Positions 40,889 through 50,666 of a DNA stretch of 64,000 nt are shown piece after piece. Every line of letters begins with the position of its first letter. Positions within the stretch are counted from its first letter, which is position 1. The stretch is from Desulfomicrobium sp. ZS1 (GTDB taxonomy: Bacteria; Desulfobacterota; Desulfovibrionia; Desulfovibrionales; Desulfomicrobiaceae). The position numbers and the translations under genes are program-made. The stretch is taken from assembly GCF_024204645.1 (NCBI RefSeq), contig NZ_CP100351.1, forward strand, positions 1,612,001 to 1,676,000. The letters run 5' to 3'. The notes below the pieces were generated by a model. The model made no database searches, was not told where the DNA came from, and saw nothing but the letters and a program-made list of their open reading frames with translations.

Positions 40889-42613
40889 ATGAGCATACGT
40901 TTGGGAATTCGCAACAGGCTGCTTTTATTAGTCGGCGTGATGCTTGTCTTCATCGGCGCGGTGGTCGCTTTTTTTGTCTATCAAGCTGAAAACACAAAAA
41001 CGCAGATGATCGACCGCGTGGGACAGATCATGACAGAGGACGCGCAGGACAAAATCAGTATCCTGACGCAGTCCATGGCGACCGGCATCGCCGCGGCCAC
41101 CACGTCTGTGACGTCACACGAGGAGCGCATCGGCATCATCAAGACGTTGATCAACGACATTCGCTACGAGACCGACAAATCGGGTTATTTTTTCGTCTTC
41201 AAAGACACGGTATATCAGGTCATGCCACCCAATGCCGCCCGAGAAGGGATCGATGCCGGCGAAAGCAAGGATGCCAACAATGTCTTTTTCGTGCGGGAGC
41301 TGATGAACCGCGCCAAAGACGGAGGCGGCTTCGTGCACTATGTATTTGACAAGCCCGGCAAGGGCGTTCAGCCCAAGGTCAGCTATTCCACCATGATCCC
41401 CGGCACGGACCTGTGGATCGGCACCGGCGTCTATATCGACAACATCGCCGAGGCCCAGGCAAAAGTCGCAGCGGATCTGGAAAACGCGGCCGAGAGGTCC
41501 CTGACCATCGCCATGTCCTTTATCGGCGCGGGCTTCGCCTTTCTGGTTCTGCCCTTGGCCATCTTCCTCATCCGCTCCATCATCACCCCGCTGCAACGCA
41601 TGATCGGGATGCTCAAAGACATTGCCCAGGGCGAAGGCGACCTCACCGCCCGCCTGAAAGACACCTCCGGCACCGAGACCCAGGAACTGGCCGAATGGTT
41701 CAACAAATTCGTGGAACAGGTGCACGGCATCATCCGCGAGGTGGCGGGCAATTCCGCGCAGGTCAACCAGGCCTCGACCGGACTGCTGAACCTGGCCACC
41801 AATCTGCGCGGGGCCTCCAGCGACATGACCGCCAAGTCCACCAACGTGGCCGCGGCCACGGAGGAGATGAGTTCCAACATGAACTCCGTGGCCTCGGCTA
41901 TGGAAGAATTCTCCATTAATATCGGCACAGTGGCCACAGCATCCGAAGAAATGACCGCCACCATCGCCGAGATATCCCAGAACGCCAGCAAGGCCAAAGA
42001 CATCACCGGGCACGCCGTGGGCAAGGCCACGGAGGCCTCGCGCCGGGTGGACGAACTGGGCCACGCTGCGCGGGAAATCGACAAGGTCACCGAGACCATC
42101 ACCGCCATCTCCTCCCAGACCAACCTGCTGGCTTTGAACGCCACCATCGAGGCCGCCAGGGCCGGCGAGGCCGGACGCGGCTTTGCCGTTGTCGCCAACG
42201 AGATCAAGGAATTGGCCATGCAGACCGCCCGCGCCACCGAAGAAATCCGGGGCAAAATCCAGGGCATCCAGGGCGCGACCGGGATCACGGTGTCGGAAAT
42301 TCAGCAGGTCAGTCAGGTCATCAATGAAGTGGACATAATCGTCGGGACCATTGCCGCCGCTGTCGAGGAGCAGTCCGTCACGACCCGCGACATAGCGGAC
42401 AGCGTTGGCCAGGCTTCGCAAGGCGTACAGGAAGTGAATGAAAATGTGTCCCAGGCCGAATCCGTGACCCGCGACATCGCCAAGGAAGTAGCTTCCGTAA
42501 ACGCCGCCTCCGGCGATATCGCGCATTCGGCCGAAGCGGTTCAGACCAGCTCCGAAAGTTTGAGCGCCCTGGCCCGCGACCTGAACACCATGGTCGGCAA
42601 ATTCAGAATCTGA
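40889..42613 (+). CDS. methyl-accepting chemotaxis protein with single Cache sensor (copy A)
   Basis: A 574-residue membrane chemoreceptor. It has membrane helix 1 (residues 9-31), a single-Cache (sCache_2) periplasmic domain ([58 protein letters not shown]), membrane helix 2 (about 205-227), HAMP, and the signalling domain with [20 protein letters not shown]. The ribosome site is CCGGAGG. It is paired with a paralogue of exactly the same length 220 bases downstream. Sensor domains differ but everything after membrane helix 2 is almost identical. The Cache type often binds small organic acids; the ligand here is unknown. Confidence 0.93.
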   Translation: MSIRLGIRNRLLLLVGVMLVFIGAVVAFFVYQAENTKTQMIDRVGQIMTEDAQDKISILTQSMATGIAAATTSVTSHEERIGIIKTLINDIRYETDKSGYFFVFKDTVYQVMPPNAAREGIDAGESKDANNVFFVRELMNRAKDGGGFVHYVFDKPGKGVQPKVSYSTMIPGTDLWIGTGVYIDNIAEAQAKVAADLENAAERSLTIAMSFIGAGFAFLVLPLAIFLIRSIITPLQRMIGMLKDIAQGEGDLTARLKDTSGTETQELAEWFNKFVEQVHGIIREVAGNSAQVNQASTGLLNLATNLRGASSDMTAKSTNVAAATEEMSSNMNSVASAMEEFSINIGTVATASEEMTATIAEISQNASKAKDITGHAVGKATEASRRVDELGHAAREIDKVTETITAISSQTNLLALNATIEAARAGEAGRGFAVVANEIKELAMQTARATEEIRGKIQGIQGATGITVSEIQQVSQVINEVDIIVGTIAAAVEEQSVTTRDIADSVGQASQGVQEVNENVSQAESVTRDIAKEVASVNAASGDIAHSAEAVQTSSESLSALARDLNTMVGKFRI

Positions 42614-42636
42614 CAACACCGCTCTTTACCATATGC

Positions 42637-42666
42637 AAAAGCCCGGTTAGATGCCGGGCTTTTTTT
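42637..42666 (+). terminator. rho-independent terminator after chemoreceptor A
   Basis: AGCCCGG and CCGGGCT form a 7-bp stem (extended by AAA/TTT) with loop TTAGATG, followed by six Ts. Confidence 0.85.
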
Positions 42667-42833
42667 ATGAGGGAACGCTAAAGTTCACTTCAATGATCGC
42701 AAAAATCGCCTTACCTCGCGGATCGGCAACTTTGGAGCCCCCCGCGGCTTCATTTTTTCCCATTCTTGCCATGTTTGTGGCAAGTGATGTAACAGAGAAG
42801 AATCTCAATTTATCATAATCTTGGAGGAAATTC

Positions 42834-44558
42834 ATGGCTATTCGATTCGGAATCCGCAATCGTTTACTCTTTTTGGTCGGCATCATGCTTGTTTTCATGG
42901 GCGCGGTAGTGGCCTTTTTCGTCTACCAGGCCAGTGGAACCAAGGAGCAGATGATCGACAAGGTCGGACAGATCATGAACGCCGACGCGCGTGACAAGAT
43001 CATGGTCGCCACCTCGAACATGGCGGCAAGCCTCGGTTCGGCCGTGAATGGAATGACAAGTGATACGGAACGAATCCCCCTTATCAGCAAACTCATCAAC
43101 GACATCCGTTTCGAGGAGGACAAGTCCGGCTACTTCTTTGTCTATCAGGAGACGACATGCCAGGTTCTGCCGACCAAGAAAGAGGTCGAGGGCAAGGATC
43201 TCGGGGGGAACAAAGACGTGAACGGGCTCTTGTATGTGCAGGAATTGCGCAAGCAGGCCCATGCTGGAGGAGGGTTCGTCGAATACGTCTTCGACAAGCC
43301 CGGCAAAGGCGACCAGCCCAAAATCGCCTACTCGATGATGATCCCCGGCACGGACATGTGGATCGGCACCGGCGTCTACATCGACAATATCGCCGAAGCC
43401 CAGGCCGCGGTGGCATCCGATCTCACGAGCGCGGCCGCCAAGTCCCTGACCATAGCCATGTCCTTTATCGGCGCTGGTTTCGCCTTTCTGGTCCTGCCCC
43501 TGACCATCTTCCTGATCCGCTCCATCATCACTCCGCTGCAGCGCATGATCGGGATGCTTAAAGACATTGCCCAGGGCGAAGGCGACCTCACTGCCCGCCT
43601 CAAGGACACCTCCGGCACCGAGACCCAGGAACTGGCCGAATGGTTCAACAAATTCGTGGAACAGGTGCACGGCATCATCCGCGAGGTGGCGGGCAATTCC
43701 GCGCAGGTCAACCAGGCCTCGACCGGACTGCTGAACCTGGCCACCAATCTGCGCGGGGCCTCCAGCGACATGACCGCCAAGTCCACCAACGTGGCCGCGG
43801 CCACGGAGGAGATGAGTTCCAACATGAACTCCGTGGCCTCGGCCATGGAAGAATTCTCCATCAATATCGGGACAGTGGCCACAGCATCCGAAGAAATGAC
43901 CGCCACCATCGCCGAGATATCCCAGAACGCCAGCAAGGCCAAAGACATCACCGGGCACGCCGTCGGCAAGGCCACGGAGGCCTCGCGCCGGGTGGACGAA
44001 CTGGGCCACGCCGCGCGGGAAATCGACAAGGTCACCGAGACCATCACCGCCATCTCCTCCCAGACCAACCTGCTGGCCTTGAACGCCACCATCGAGGCAG
44101 CCAGGGCCGGCGAGGCCGGACGCGGATTTGCCGTTGTCGCCAACGAGATCAAGGAACTGGCCATGCAGACCGCCCGCGCCACCGAGGAAATCCGGGGCAA
44201 AATCCAGGGCATCCAGGGCGCAACCGGGGTCACTGTGTCGGAAATTCAGCAGGTCAGCCAGGTCATCAATGAAGTGGATTCCATCGTCGGGACCATTGCC
44301 GCCGCTGTTGAGGAGCAGTCCGTCACGACCCGCGACATAGCCGACAACGTCGGCCAGGCATCGCTGGGCGTGCAGGAAGTCAACGAGAATGTGTCCCAGG
44401 CCGAAACCGTAACCCGCGACATTGCCAAGGAAGTGGCCTCCGTGAACGCCGCCTCCGGCGATATCGCGCACTCGGCCGAAGCGGTCCAGGCCAGCTCCGA
44501 AAACCTGAGCGGACTGGCCCGCGACCTCAATGCCATGGTCGGCAAGTTTAAAATCTGA
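42834..44558 (+). CDS. methyl-accepting chemotaxis protein with single Cache sensor (copy B)
   Basis: A 574-residue paralogue of the chemoreceptor at 40889, with the same colinear domains and no length change. The Cache domain ([39 protein letters not shown]) is diverged while HAMP and the signalling domain are almost identical, with about 239 bases identical in a row (43605-43843 here). The start ATG 42834 follows TTGGAGGA. It has its own terminator, so the pair are separate transcription units. The arrangement suggests tandem duplication followed by sensor divergence, with the signalling half kept uniform by gene conversion or selection. Confidence 0.93.
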   Translation: MAIRFGIRNRLLFLVGIMLVFMGAVVAFFVYQASGTKEQMIDKVGQIMNADARDKIMVATSNMAASLGSAVNGMTSDTERIPLISKLINDIRFEEDKSGYFFVYQETTCQVLPTKKEVEGKDLGGNKDVNGLLYVQELRKQAHAGGGFVEYVFDKPGKGDQPKIAYSMMIPGTDMWIGTGVYIDNIAEAQAAVASDLTSAAAKSLTIAMSFIGAGFAFLVLPLTIFLIRSIITPLQRMIGMLKDIAQGEGDLTARLKDTSGTETQELAEWFNKFVEQVHGIIREVAGNSAQVNQASTGLLNLATNLRGASSDMTAKSTNVAAATEEMSSNMNSVASAMEEFSINIGTVATASEEMTATIAEISQNASKAKDITGHAVGKATEASRRVDELGHAAREIDKVTETITAISSQTNLLALNATIEAARAGEAGRGFAVVANEIKELAMQTARATEEIRGKIQGIQGATGVTVSEIQQVSQVINEVDSIVGTIAAAVEEQSVTTRDIADNVGQASLGVQEVNENVSQAETVTRDIAKEVASVNAASGDIAHSAEAVQASSENLSGLARDLNAMVGKFKI

Positions 44559-44591
44559 TCACGTCTTCGTCTCGCGCGAGCGCAACCAACG

Positions 44592-44621
44592 ACAAAGCCC
44601 GGCCCGAAATCCGGGCTTTGT
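44592..44621 (+). terminator. rho-independent-like terminator after chemoreceptor B
   Basis: ACAAAGCCCGG (44592-44602) and CCGGGCTTTGT (44611-44621) form an 11-bp stem with an 8-base loop. No long T tract follows on the plus strand. Confidence 0.65.
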
Positions 44622-44622
44622 C

Positions 44623-44676
44623 ATTGATAAAATTGATGAAATTGGTGAGATTGGTGAGATTGGTGAGATTGGCGAG
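44623..44676. repeat. 9-bp tandem repeat, six copies
   Basis: Six adjoining nonamers: ATTGATAAA, ATTGATGAA, ATTGGTGAG three times, then ATTGGCGAG. The array begins right after the terminator stem of chemoreceptor B and lies in non-coding DNA. Three perfect inner copies suggest recent slippage. Confidence 0.85.
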
Positions 44677-44792
44677 CCGGTCCACTGCCTTTGAGCACAA
44701 AACCAAGCCCAATGGATTTGTCAATTGAACCGGGATGGTTGAATTTGCACTGCTGAACGTGTCGCGTGAACTTTGAACCAAAAGGCTTTCGC

Positions 44793-45782
44793 TTATCCAG
44801 GCGTCCTGAGCCCGTCCCGGATGCGCAGGGAAAAATCCCGATCATCACCCAGGGCCTGCGCGCGCGAGTTGATGTGACTGAGCCTCCTGAGTTCGGCGAA
44901 AGGGATTCGAGTATCGAGCATGCCGCGCTCGTAGGCCATCTCATCCACAAACCCGTTGACCAGCATGCGCCAATCGATACGGGCGTCGCGAGTATGGGTC
45001 AGCGCGTTTGCACGAATACTGGTCGTGCAATTGCTCAGAAGGGCGTTGTACCATTGCGGGCTTTCATAAAGCGCATTCATCTGATGCAGATACTGGAGAA
45101 AAACAGGCCCCGCCACATCCGGATTGAAAGCCAGCCGATACAGATACACGTCCTCATTGCGGTAATTGGTGCGCAGGCGGACCAGATCGCGTTCGTCGGC
45201 CAGCACGTAAATCAGCTCGTACTGTCGAAAAAATCCGCGCAGCGCCGAATATTCCTCGTCAACGGTCTTACGGGTCTCGATGGAGATGCAGACGAAATCA
45301 TTTTCCCCGAATTGAAAGCTGAGCATGGTGTGGGCAATCAGCGGCGAGCCCCAGTAAACCAGAAACAGGTCCACGGCCTTGAGCTCTGAGAGGCGCACCG
45401 TCTTGTCGTAATGACTCACGGTGTACTCGGTTTCGGAAGTGTATTCGCAATTGCGGATATTGCGCAGCGTGATCAGGTCGCCTTTGATTTCGGCACGCGG
45501 GAGAATGGCGACATCGGGCTGCCAGTTCCTGGTGTTGGACGGTTCCCGGGCAAACCACCAGAGCAGGAACACAGAAAACACGAGGCTGAACACTGCCAGC
45601 CGCATTCGCCACCTGCGCAGCATGAGAGTCCCCAGCAGCAATCCTCCTGCCGCCGCTGCAGCTGGAATACGCCAGAGCTGTGGCAGATCACCGTAATATA
45701 CGGCCAGCACACTCCAGAAGACCACCCCCAGCAGCACGGCATAGAGCAGAGCCTGGGCGCCGATACGGATAAATGCTCTCAT
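44793..45782 (-). CDS. DUF4105-domain membrane protein
   Basis: A 329-residue protein with three hydrophobic N-terminal segments (about residues 8-28, 35-55, 62-78) and a periplasmic domain of the DUF4105 (Lnb N-terminal periplasmic) type. The domain includes RNIRNCEYTSETEYTVSHYDK, SFQFGENDFVCISIETRK, LADERDLVRLRTNYRNEDVYLY, and the YNALLSNCTT segment that carries a papain-like active cysteine in the family. It may act on envelope lipoproteins or lipids; activity is not established. GGAGTACTATTT precedes ATG 45782. Confidence 0.85.
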   Translation of the reverse strand: MRAFIRIGAQALLYAVLLGVVFWSVLAVYYGDLPQLWRIPAAAAAGGLLLGTLMLRRWRMRLAVFSLVFSVFLLWWFAREPSNTRNWQPDVAILPRAEIKGDLITLRNIRNCEYTSETEYTVSHYDKTVRLSELKAVDLFLVYWGSPLIAHTMLSFQFGENDFVCISIETRKTVDEEYSALRGFFRQYELIYVLADERDLVRLRTNYRNEDVYLYRLAFNPDVAGPVFLQYLHQMNALYESPQWYNALLSNCTTSIRANALTHTRDARIDWRMLVNGFVDEMAYERGMLDTRIPFAELRRLSHINSRAQALGDDRDFSLRIRDGLRTPG

Positions 45783-45881
45783 AAATAGTACTCCGCTTCA
45801 GCGCGGGTAAGCAGGAGCGAGCTCTATGTCGTCCCGTTCCGCCCACAATCAGTGTCTTCAGAAGATGCTCACGCCGCAGGA

Positions 45882-48800
45882 TCAGATCACGAGTGGCGGG
45901 AGCAGCGCGTCCCTTGACAACAGGGCCTCGAAGTCCTGCGCGGGAACCGGTCTGCTGGCAAGATATCCCTGCAGCACGATGGGGCCCATGGAAGCCAGCA
46001 AGCCGCGCTGCGCCTGTGTTTCCACCCCCTCTGCGACGATCCGCAGATTGAGGGTCCGGGCCATGGACACGATGGCCGCGACAATGGCCCGGCTGTCTGA
46101 ATCATCGGTGATATCCTTTATGAAGGAGCGATCGATTTTGAGACCGTCGATGGGCAGGCGCTTCAGATAGGAAAGGGAGGAATAACCTGTTCCGAAGTCG
46201 TCGAGGAAAAAGGTTCCTCCTGCTTCACGCAGATTAAGCAACGTCGTCTCGGCCTTGCTCACATCGCCCATGAGCATGGATTCGGTGATCTCGAAATACA
46301 ATCTTCCCGGACGCAACTCCGTATCCAGAAGGACCTCGCGCAGCGTCACGGCCAGATCCGCTCCGGAAAACTGACGAGAGGAGATGTTCACCGACATGGT
46401 CAGATCATGCCCGGCATCCTGCCAGAGTTTGGCCTGATGCGCAGCCGTCCGCAAAACCCAGTCGCCCAGGGGCAGGATGAGCGCCGACTCCTCGGCCAGG
46501 GGAATGAACTCCGCCGGGGAAATGAGCTTGCCGTCGCAGCGCCAACGGATCAGGGCCTCGGCTCCGAGAATGTGTCCGCTCTGAATATGCACCAGCGGCT
46601 GGTAAAAGAGTTCGAACTCCTGCGCCTCGATGGCCTTGCGCAGCTTGTACTCCATGGAAATGCGCCGATGCGCGGCCACATCCATTTCCGGGGTGAAATA
46701 CTGGTAATTGTTGCGCCCCATGCTTTTGGCCCGGTACATGGCCATATCCGCGTTCTTGATCAGTTTCGGCGCCTCGTTACCATCATCGGGGGCGATGGTC
46801 AGGCCAATGCTGGCCGTGACGAAATATTCGACATCCCCATGATGAAACGGCGCTTTCAGGGCATCAAGCATCCGGGTCGCGATATGGCTGGCGGCGTCGA
46901 CCGATTCGATCTCGGGCAGTAGAATCAGAAACTCATCTCCGCCCAAGCGGGCCAGGGTGTCCCCGCTACGCAAGAGCCTCTCCAGGCGACGGGAAAGATC
47001 CACCAGCAACTCATCGCCGACGCCGTGCCCCAAGCCGTCGTTGATGGTCTTGAAGTTATCCAGATCGAAAAAAAGAAGCGCAAGCTTGCCCCCGCTGCGC
47101 GCTAGCTGCGCCAGCGCCATGCGCAGCCGGTCGCCCAGCAGGATGCGGTTGGGCATGCCGGTCAGGGCGTCGTGCTGCGCCTGGTATTCCAGCGCGTCCT
47201 GCTGGCGCTTGAGCTCGGTTATGTCGTGAAAAATGGAGACGTAGTTGGTGGTCTGCCCCGCCTCGTTCTTGACCGCGCTTATGGTCAGCCACTCGGGATA
47301 GGATTCGCCGTCCTTGCGGCGGTTCCAGATTTCTCCGGCCCAGTGCCCATCCTGCGTCAGCTTGGTCCACATCTCTTGATAGAAATGCTGGGGATGTCGG
47401 TCGGATTTGAGAATGCGCGGATTGCTGCCGACGGCTTCATCGGCGGAGTACCCTGTGATAACCGTGAACCCGGGGTTTAGCTGCTCGATTGTTCCTTCAG
47501 TGTTCGTGACCACAATGCCTTCGACTGTGTTCTCAAAGACCTTGGCGGCCAGCAGCAGTTTCTCCTCGGCCTTTTTGGCCACAGTGATGTCGCGGACCAC
47601 CGCCAGATAGGATTCAGGATGTTCGCCCTGGTCCCACAGGGGGGAGATGGTCGCCAACCCCCAAAAAACGCCGCCGCCTTTGCGCACATAGCGTTTTTCC
47701 AGCGTGATTTCCTTCTGCTCTTTTGTGACAAGGCTTTTCATGGCTTCCTCGGAGGCTTGCCAATCATCCGGATGCACGAGATCGCGGGGAGAAAGCGTGC
47801 CGAGTTCCGCAGCGGAATATCCCATCAGGTCGGAAAATTTCCGGTTCACCTTGATAAAACGTCGCGTATCGCCCTCAAACTGCGCAACGCCTACGCTTGC
47901 CATCTCGAAAAAAGCCCTGAAACTGCGCTCACTGGCAGACAGAGCCGCGGTACGCTCCTGGACCTGTCTGCTGAGTCGCGTATTGAAAAAGAAAAGCATG
48001 GCCGTGATCCCGGTTCCGACAAACAGGAAAACGCCCAGCGCAATCAACGTCGTGCGGATGGCTTGCTCCTTGCCTGCATGCAGACGCTGCTTGAATTCGG
48101 GATACAGAAATTCGGACAGGTCATAATCCGGGCCCATCATCCCCAGCTTGACATAAAGCCCGGCTATATGCCGCCAGCGCTCGGGATTCATATGACCGAT
48201 CTCGACAAAATCCGGGCGGATCAGCCGGCGCATGGTCTGGGCTTCAAAGAGAAGATGCTGCAAAGAAAGCTGCGTGGAATATTGGTCGCGAATGAGCGTG
48301 GCAATCTCTTCGGGATTTTCCATGGCATAGCGCCAGCCGCGCTGCACCGCACGCAGAAAGGCCTCGACCCGCTCCGGATGCCCTGAGACCTGATCCTGGG
48401 TCGTGACCAGGCAATCGCCGTAGAAATCCACTCCGTAATTGATGGGCCTGATGAACGAAACGGAAACACCGCGCTCCTGCATAAGATATGGTTCGCTGGT
48501 CAGATAGGCGCTCATGGCGTCAACCCGCCCGGACACGAGATCCTCGATATTCCAGGAATGCGGAACCTGGGTCATGCTCTCCAGGGAAATCCCCTCGCTG
48601 ACGAGCATGGCCATGTTTTCCGGATCAGTTGCGGAGGTCATCATGACACGTTTTCCGCTTAGGTCGTGCGGAGAATCGAGACGTGACTCCTTGAGCGTCA
48701 TCATGACGCTCGGCGAATGCTGAAAAATGGCGGCCAGAGCGACCAGAGGTTTGCCTTGCTGGCGTTTGATGAGAATCGCCGGGGAATCCACTGCGAACTC

Positions 48801-49109
48801 GGCTTCTTTGGACAGCAGTTTGGCTGTCGGATCAATACCTGGCGAACCCTCCAACAGTTCGACCTGCAGCCCTTCGTCCTTGAAATACCCCTTGGCCACG
48901 GCCGCGTAGTACCCGGCAAACTGGAACTGATGTCGCCATTTAAGCTGCAGGCGGATTTTTTGAACAGAATTTGGAGCGGCAAAAATGCTGCCGGATGGCA
49001 CAAGAAAAACACCGACCAAAACCAATACGACAATAAGCTTCGTAAATCCGAAAAAAGGCTTCACTACGGCCCGGAATAGAAGGGAGTCGAGACAAGAACG
49101 TGTACTCAT
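45882..49109 (-). CDS. NMT1/THI5-type sensor, PAS-PAS-GGDEF-EAL protein
   Basis: A 1075-residue c-di-GMP signalling protein. After a signal/anchor helix (residues 22-44) comes an NMT1/SsuA-like periplasmic binding domain (about 50-360, KIRLQLKWRHQFQFAGYYAAV), a membrane helix (about 378-398), two PAS domains (about 415-535 and 545-665), a GGDEF domain with RLGGDEFLILLPE and an upstream RSGD I site, and a C-terminal EAL domain with GAEALIRW, NISSRQF, EITESML, DDFGTGYSSL, KIDRSFI and EGVET. Both catalytic sites look complete, so it could make or degrade c-di-GMP. THI5-like sensors bind pyrimidine- or sulfonate-type ligands in other proteins; the ligand here is unknown. Confidence 0.92.
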   Translation of the reverse strand: MSTRSCLDSLLFRAVVKPFFGFTKLIVVLVLVGVFLVPSGSIFAAPNSVQKIRLQLKWRHQFQFAGYYAAVAKGYFKDEGLQVELLEGSPGIDPTAKLLSKEAEFAVDSPAILIKRQQGKPLVALAAIFQHSPSVMMTLKESRLDSPHDLSGKRVMMTSATDPENMAMLVSEGISLESMTQVPHSWNIEDLVSGRVDAMSAYLTSEPYLMQERGVSVSFIRPINYGVDFYGDCLVTTQDQVSGHPERVEAFLRAVQRGWRYAMENPEEIATLIRDQYSTQLSLQHLLFEAQTMRRLIRPDFVEIGHMNPERWRHIAGLYVKLGMMGPDYDLSEFLYPEFKQRLHAGKEQAIRTTLIALGVFLFVGTGITAMLFFFNTRLSRQVQERTAALSASERSFRAFFEMASVGVAQFEGDTRRFIKVNRKFSDLMGYSAAELGTLSPRDLVHPDDWQASEEAMKSLVTKEQKEITLEKRYVRKGGGVFWGLATISPLWDQGEHPESYLAVVRDITVAKKAEEKLLLAAKVFENTVEGIVVTNTEGTIEQLNPGFTVITGYSADEAVGSNPRILKSDRHPQHFYQEMWTKLTQDGHWAGEIWNRRKDGESYPEWLTISAVKNEAGQTTNYVSIFHDITELKRQQDALEYQAQHDALTGMPNRILLGDRLRMALAQLARSGGKLALLFFDLDNFKTINDGLGHGVGDELLVDLSRRLERLLRSGDTLARLGGDEFLILLPEIESVDAASHIATRMLDALKAPFHHGDVEYFVTASIGLTIAPDDGNEAPKLIKNADMAMYRAKSMGRNNYQYFTPEMDVAAHRRISMEYKLRKAIEAQEFELFYQPLVHIQSGHILGAEALIRWRCDGKLISPAEFIPLAEESALILPLGDWVLRTAAHQAKLWQDAGHDLTMSVNISSRQFSGADLAVTLREVLLDTELRPGRLYFEITESMLMGDVSKAETTLLNLREAGGTFFLDDFGTGYSSLSYLKRLPIDGLKIDRSFIKDITDDSDSRAIVAAIVSMARTLNLRIVAEGVETQAQRGLLASMGPIVLQGYLASRPVPAQDFEALLSRDALLPPLVI

Positions 49110-49253
49110 GCTATCAAACGTACCATGCCGTCACAACGGGTCAAGAGCAAACACGCCCTCGCTTTTTCCCGGGCGGTGGAGCTTTTTTTCTGATGACCGC
49201 CGCAAACTTCCCGTGTAGGCGAGGCCAGACGCTTCTCACCGAGGACTTAACCG

Positions 49254-49718
49254 ATGACCAATAACGACATTCTGCGCCGATTGCGCTATGCGCTGAACCT
49301 GGACAACGCCGGGATCATCCGTCTCTTTACACTGGGTGAACACGCCCTCAGCCAGGAAGACCTCGACCTCTTGCTCAAGAAGGACGATGAGCCCGGTTTC
49401 GTGGACTGCCCGGATGTACTGCTGAGCGCATTCCTTGATGGGCTGATCAAATCCAGGCGCGGCGCTCAGGATACTGCCCCGGAACCGGCCGAGACGCTGA
49501 ACAACAACCTGATCCTGCGCAAAATCCGCATCGCGCTTGAACTTAAAGACTCGGACATGATCCGCATTCTGGACGCCGGCGGCATGGAGATCTCCAAACC
49601 CGAGCTGTCCGCCCTCTTTCGCAAACAGGGGCATCGCAATTTCGTGTACTGCCGGGATCAGCTGTTACGAAAATTTTTGAGCGGGCTGGCAAAAATCTCG
49701 CGGGAGGAACTTTCATGA
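49254..49718 (+). CDS. DUF1456-family protein (YehS-like)
   Basis: A 154-residue protein with two tandem DUF1456 repeats: NNDILRRLRYALNLDNAGIIRLF near the start and NNLILRKIRIALELKDSDMIRIL near residue 85, each followed by an FVxCxDxLLxxFLxGL segment. The family is small, soluble and of unknown role. Its stop overlaps the start of the CvfB-like gene as ATGA, so the two are translationally coupled. Confidence 0.9.
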   Translation: MTNNDILRRLRYALNLDNAGIIRLFTLGEHALSQEDLDLLLKKDDEPGFVDCPDVLLSAFLDGLIKSRRGAQDTAPEPAETLNNNLILRKIRIALELKDSDMIRILDAGGMEISKPELSALFRKQGHRNFVYCRDQLLRKFLSGLAKISREELS

Positions 49719-50545
49719 TTGAATTCGGCAAAACAGCGACCCTGAAGGTCATGAAGCTGGTCACAGGCGGAGCCTATCTCGATGGCGAGAACCTGGGCGA
49801 AGTTTTTGTGCCCAAGCGGGAACTCCCCGCAGGCACGGCGGTCGGCGACAGTTTGAGCGTCTTTTTGTATCGCGACTCCGAGACAGTGCTTACAGGCAGC
49901 CTGACAAAGCCCAAGGCCGAAGTCGGCCAGTGCGCCTTCATGAAGGTCGTGGCCGTGACCAAGTCCGGGGTCTTCGTGGACTGGGGCCTGCCCAAGGACC
50001 TTTTTGTTCCGACGAGCGAGCAGTACAAAGCGCTGGAGGAAGGCCGCTCCTACGTCATTCTCGTTTATGTGGACGAACGCAGCGGTCGCTTGGCGGGCAC
50101 GGCCAAGCTGCATTCCTATCTGAGCGAGGACGGAACGGAATTCAAGCCGGGCCAGGAAGTGGACCTGCTCATCAGCGGCTTCTCGGAGCTCGGCTTCAAG
50201 GCCGTGATCAACAACACTCACCTCGGGCTGGTGTTCCGGGACGACGCCCCCGGCGAGCTGCGCTACGGACAGCGCATGAAAGGCTACGTCAAGACCATCC
50301 GCCCGGACGGCAAGATAGACCTGTCCCTTTTGCCCCCCGGCATGTCCGGCCTGGACATGCTGGCTGACCGCATCCTGGCCCACCTGGCCCAATGCGGCGG
50401 AAGCACCGACCTGACGGACAAAAGCCCGGCCGAATACATCGCCGCCGCCTTCGGAGCCAGCAAGTCCAACTACAAAAAAGCCCTGGGCCGCCTCTACAAA
50501 CAAAAAAAAATCAGCATTGAACCGGAACGGATCGTGCTGCTCTGA
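49715..50545 (+). CDS. CvfB-family S1-domain RNA-binding protein
   Basis: A 276-residue protein with three OB/S1-type modules (roughly residues 1-65, 66-135 and 136-210; the second contains VAVTKSGVFVDWGLPKDLFVP) and a C-terminal winged helix (ASKSNYKKALGRLYKQKKISIEPERIVLL), the layout of CvfB (conserved virulence factor B). CvfB binds RNA and affects virulence gene expression in Staphylococcus; the role here is probably post-transcriptional. It overlaps the DUF1456 gene by 4 bases. A run of nine As lies in codons near the end (about 50502-50510). Confidence 0.9.
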   Translation: MIEFGKTATLKVMKLVTGGAYLDGENLGEVFVPKRELPAGTAVGDSLSVFLYRDSETVLTGSLTKPKAEVGQCAFMKVVAVTKSGVFVDWGLPKDLFVPTSEQYKALEEGRSYVILVYVDERSGRLAGTAKLHSYLSEDGTEFKPGQEVDLLISGFSELGFKAVINNTHLGLVFRDDAPGELRYGQRMKGYVKTIRPDGKIDLSLLPPGMSGLDMLADRILAHLAQCGGSTDLTDKSPAEYIAAAFGASKSNYKKALGRLYKQKKISIEPERIVLL

Positions 50546-50580
50546 ATCTGATTTGAAGACACAATCTGATTTGAAGACAC
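50545..50580 (+). repeat. 18-bp perfect tandem duplication
   Basis: AATCTGATTTGAAGACAC occurs twice in direct succession (50545-50562 and 50563-50580), beginning at the last base of the CvfB stop codon. It looks like a recent slippage duplication. Confidence 0.85.
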
Positions 50581-50595
50581 AAGACCACAGAGGTC

Positions 50596-50639
50596 AACGT
50601 AAAAGAGCCGCAAGGATTTTCCTGCGGCTCTTTTACGTT
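50596..50639. terminator. bidirectional terminator between convergent genes
   Basis: AACGTAAAAGAGCCGCA (50596-50612) and TGCGGCTCTTTTACGTT (50623-50639) form a perfect 17-bp stem. It separates the CvfB gene from the convergent DUF2157 gene. Confidence 0.85.
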
Positions 50640-50666
50640 TGATGAAGCGGGAATCGCGCTGGCCCG

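Noticed and set aside
42670-42833. A sigma-28 flagellar promoter upstream of the second chemoreceptor
   Set aside because: A TAAAGTT-like box exists near 42674 but no GCCGATAA-like partner lies at the proper distance.
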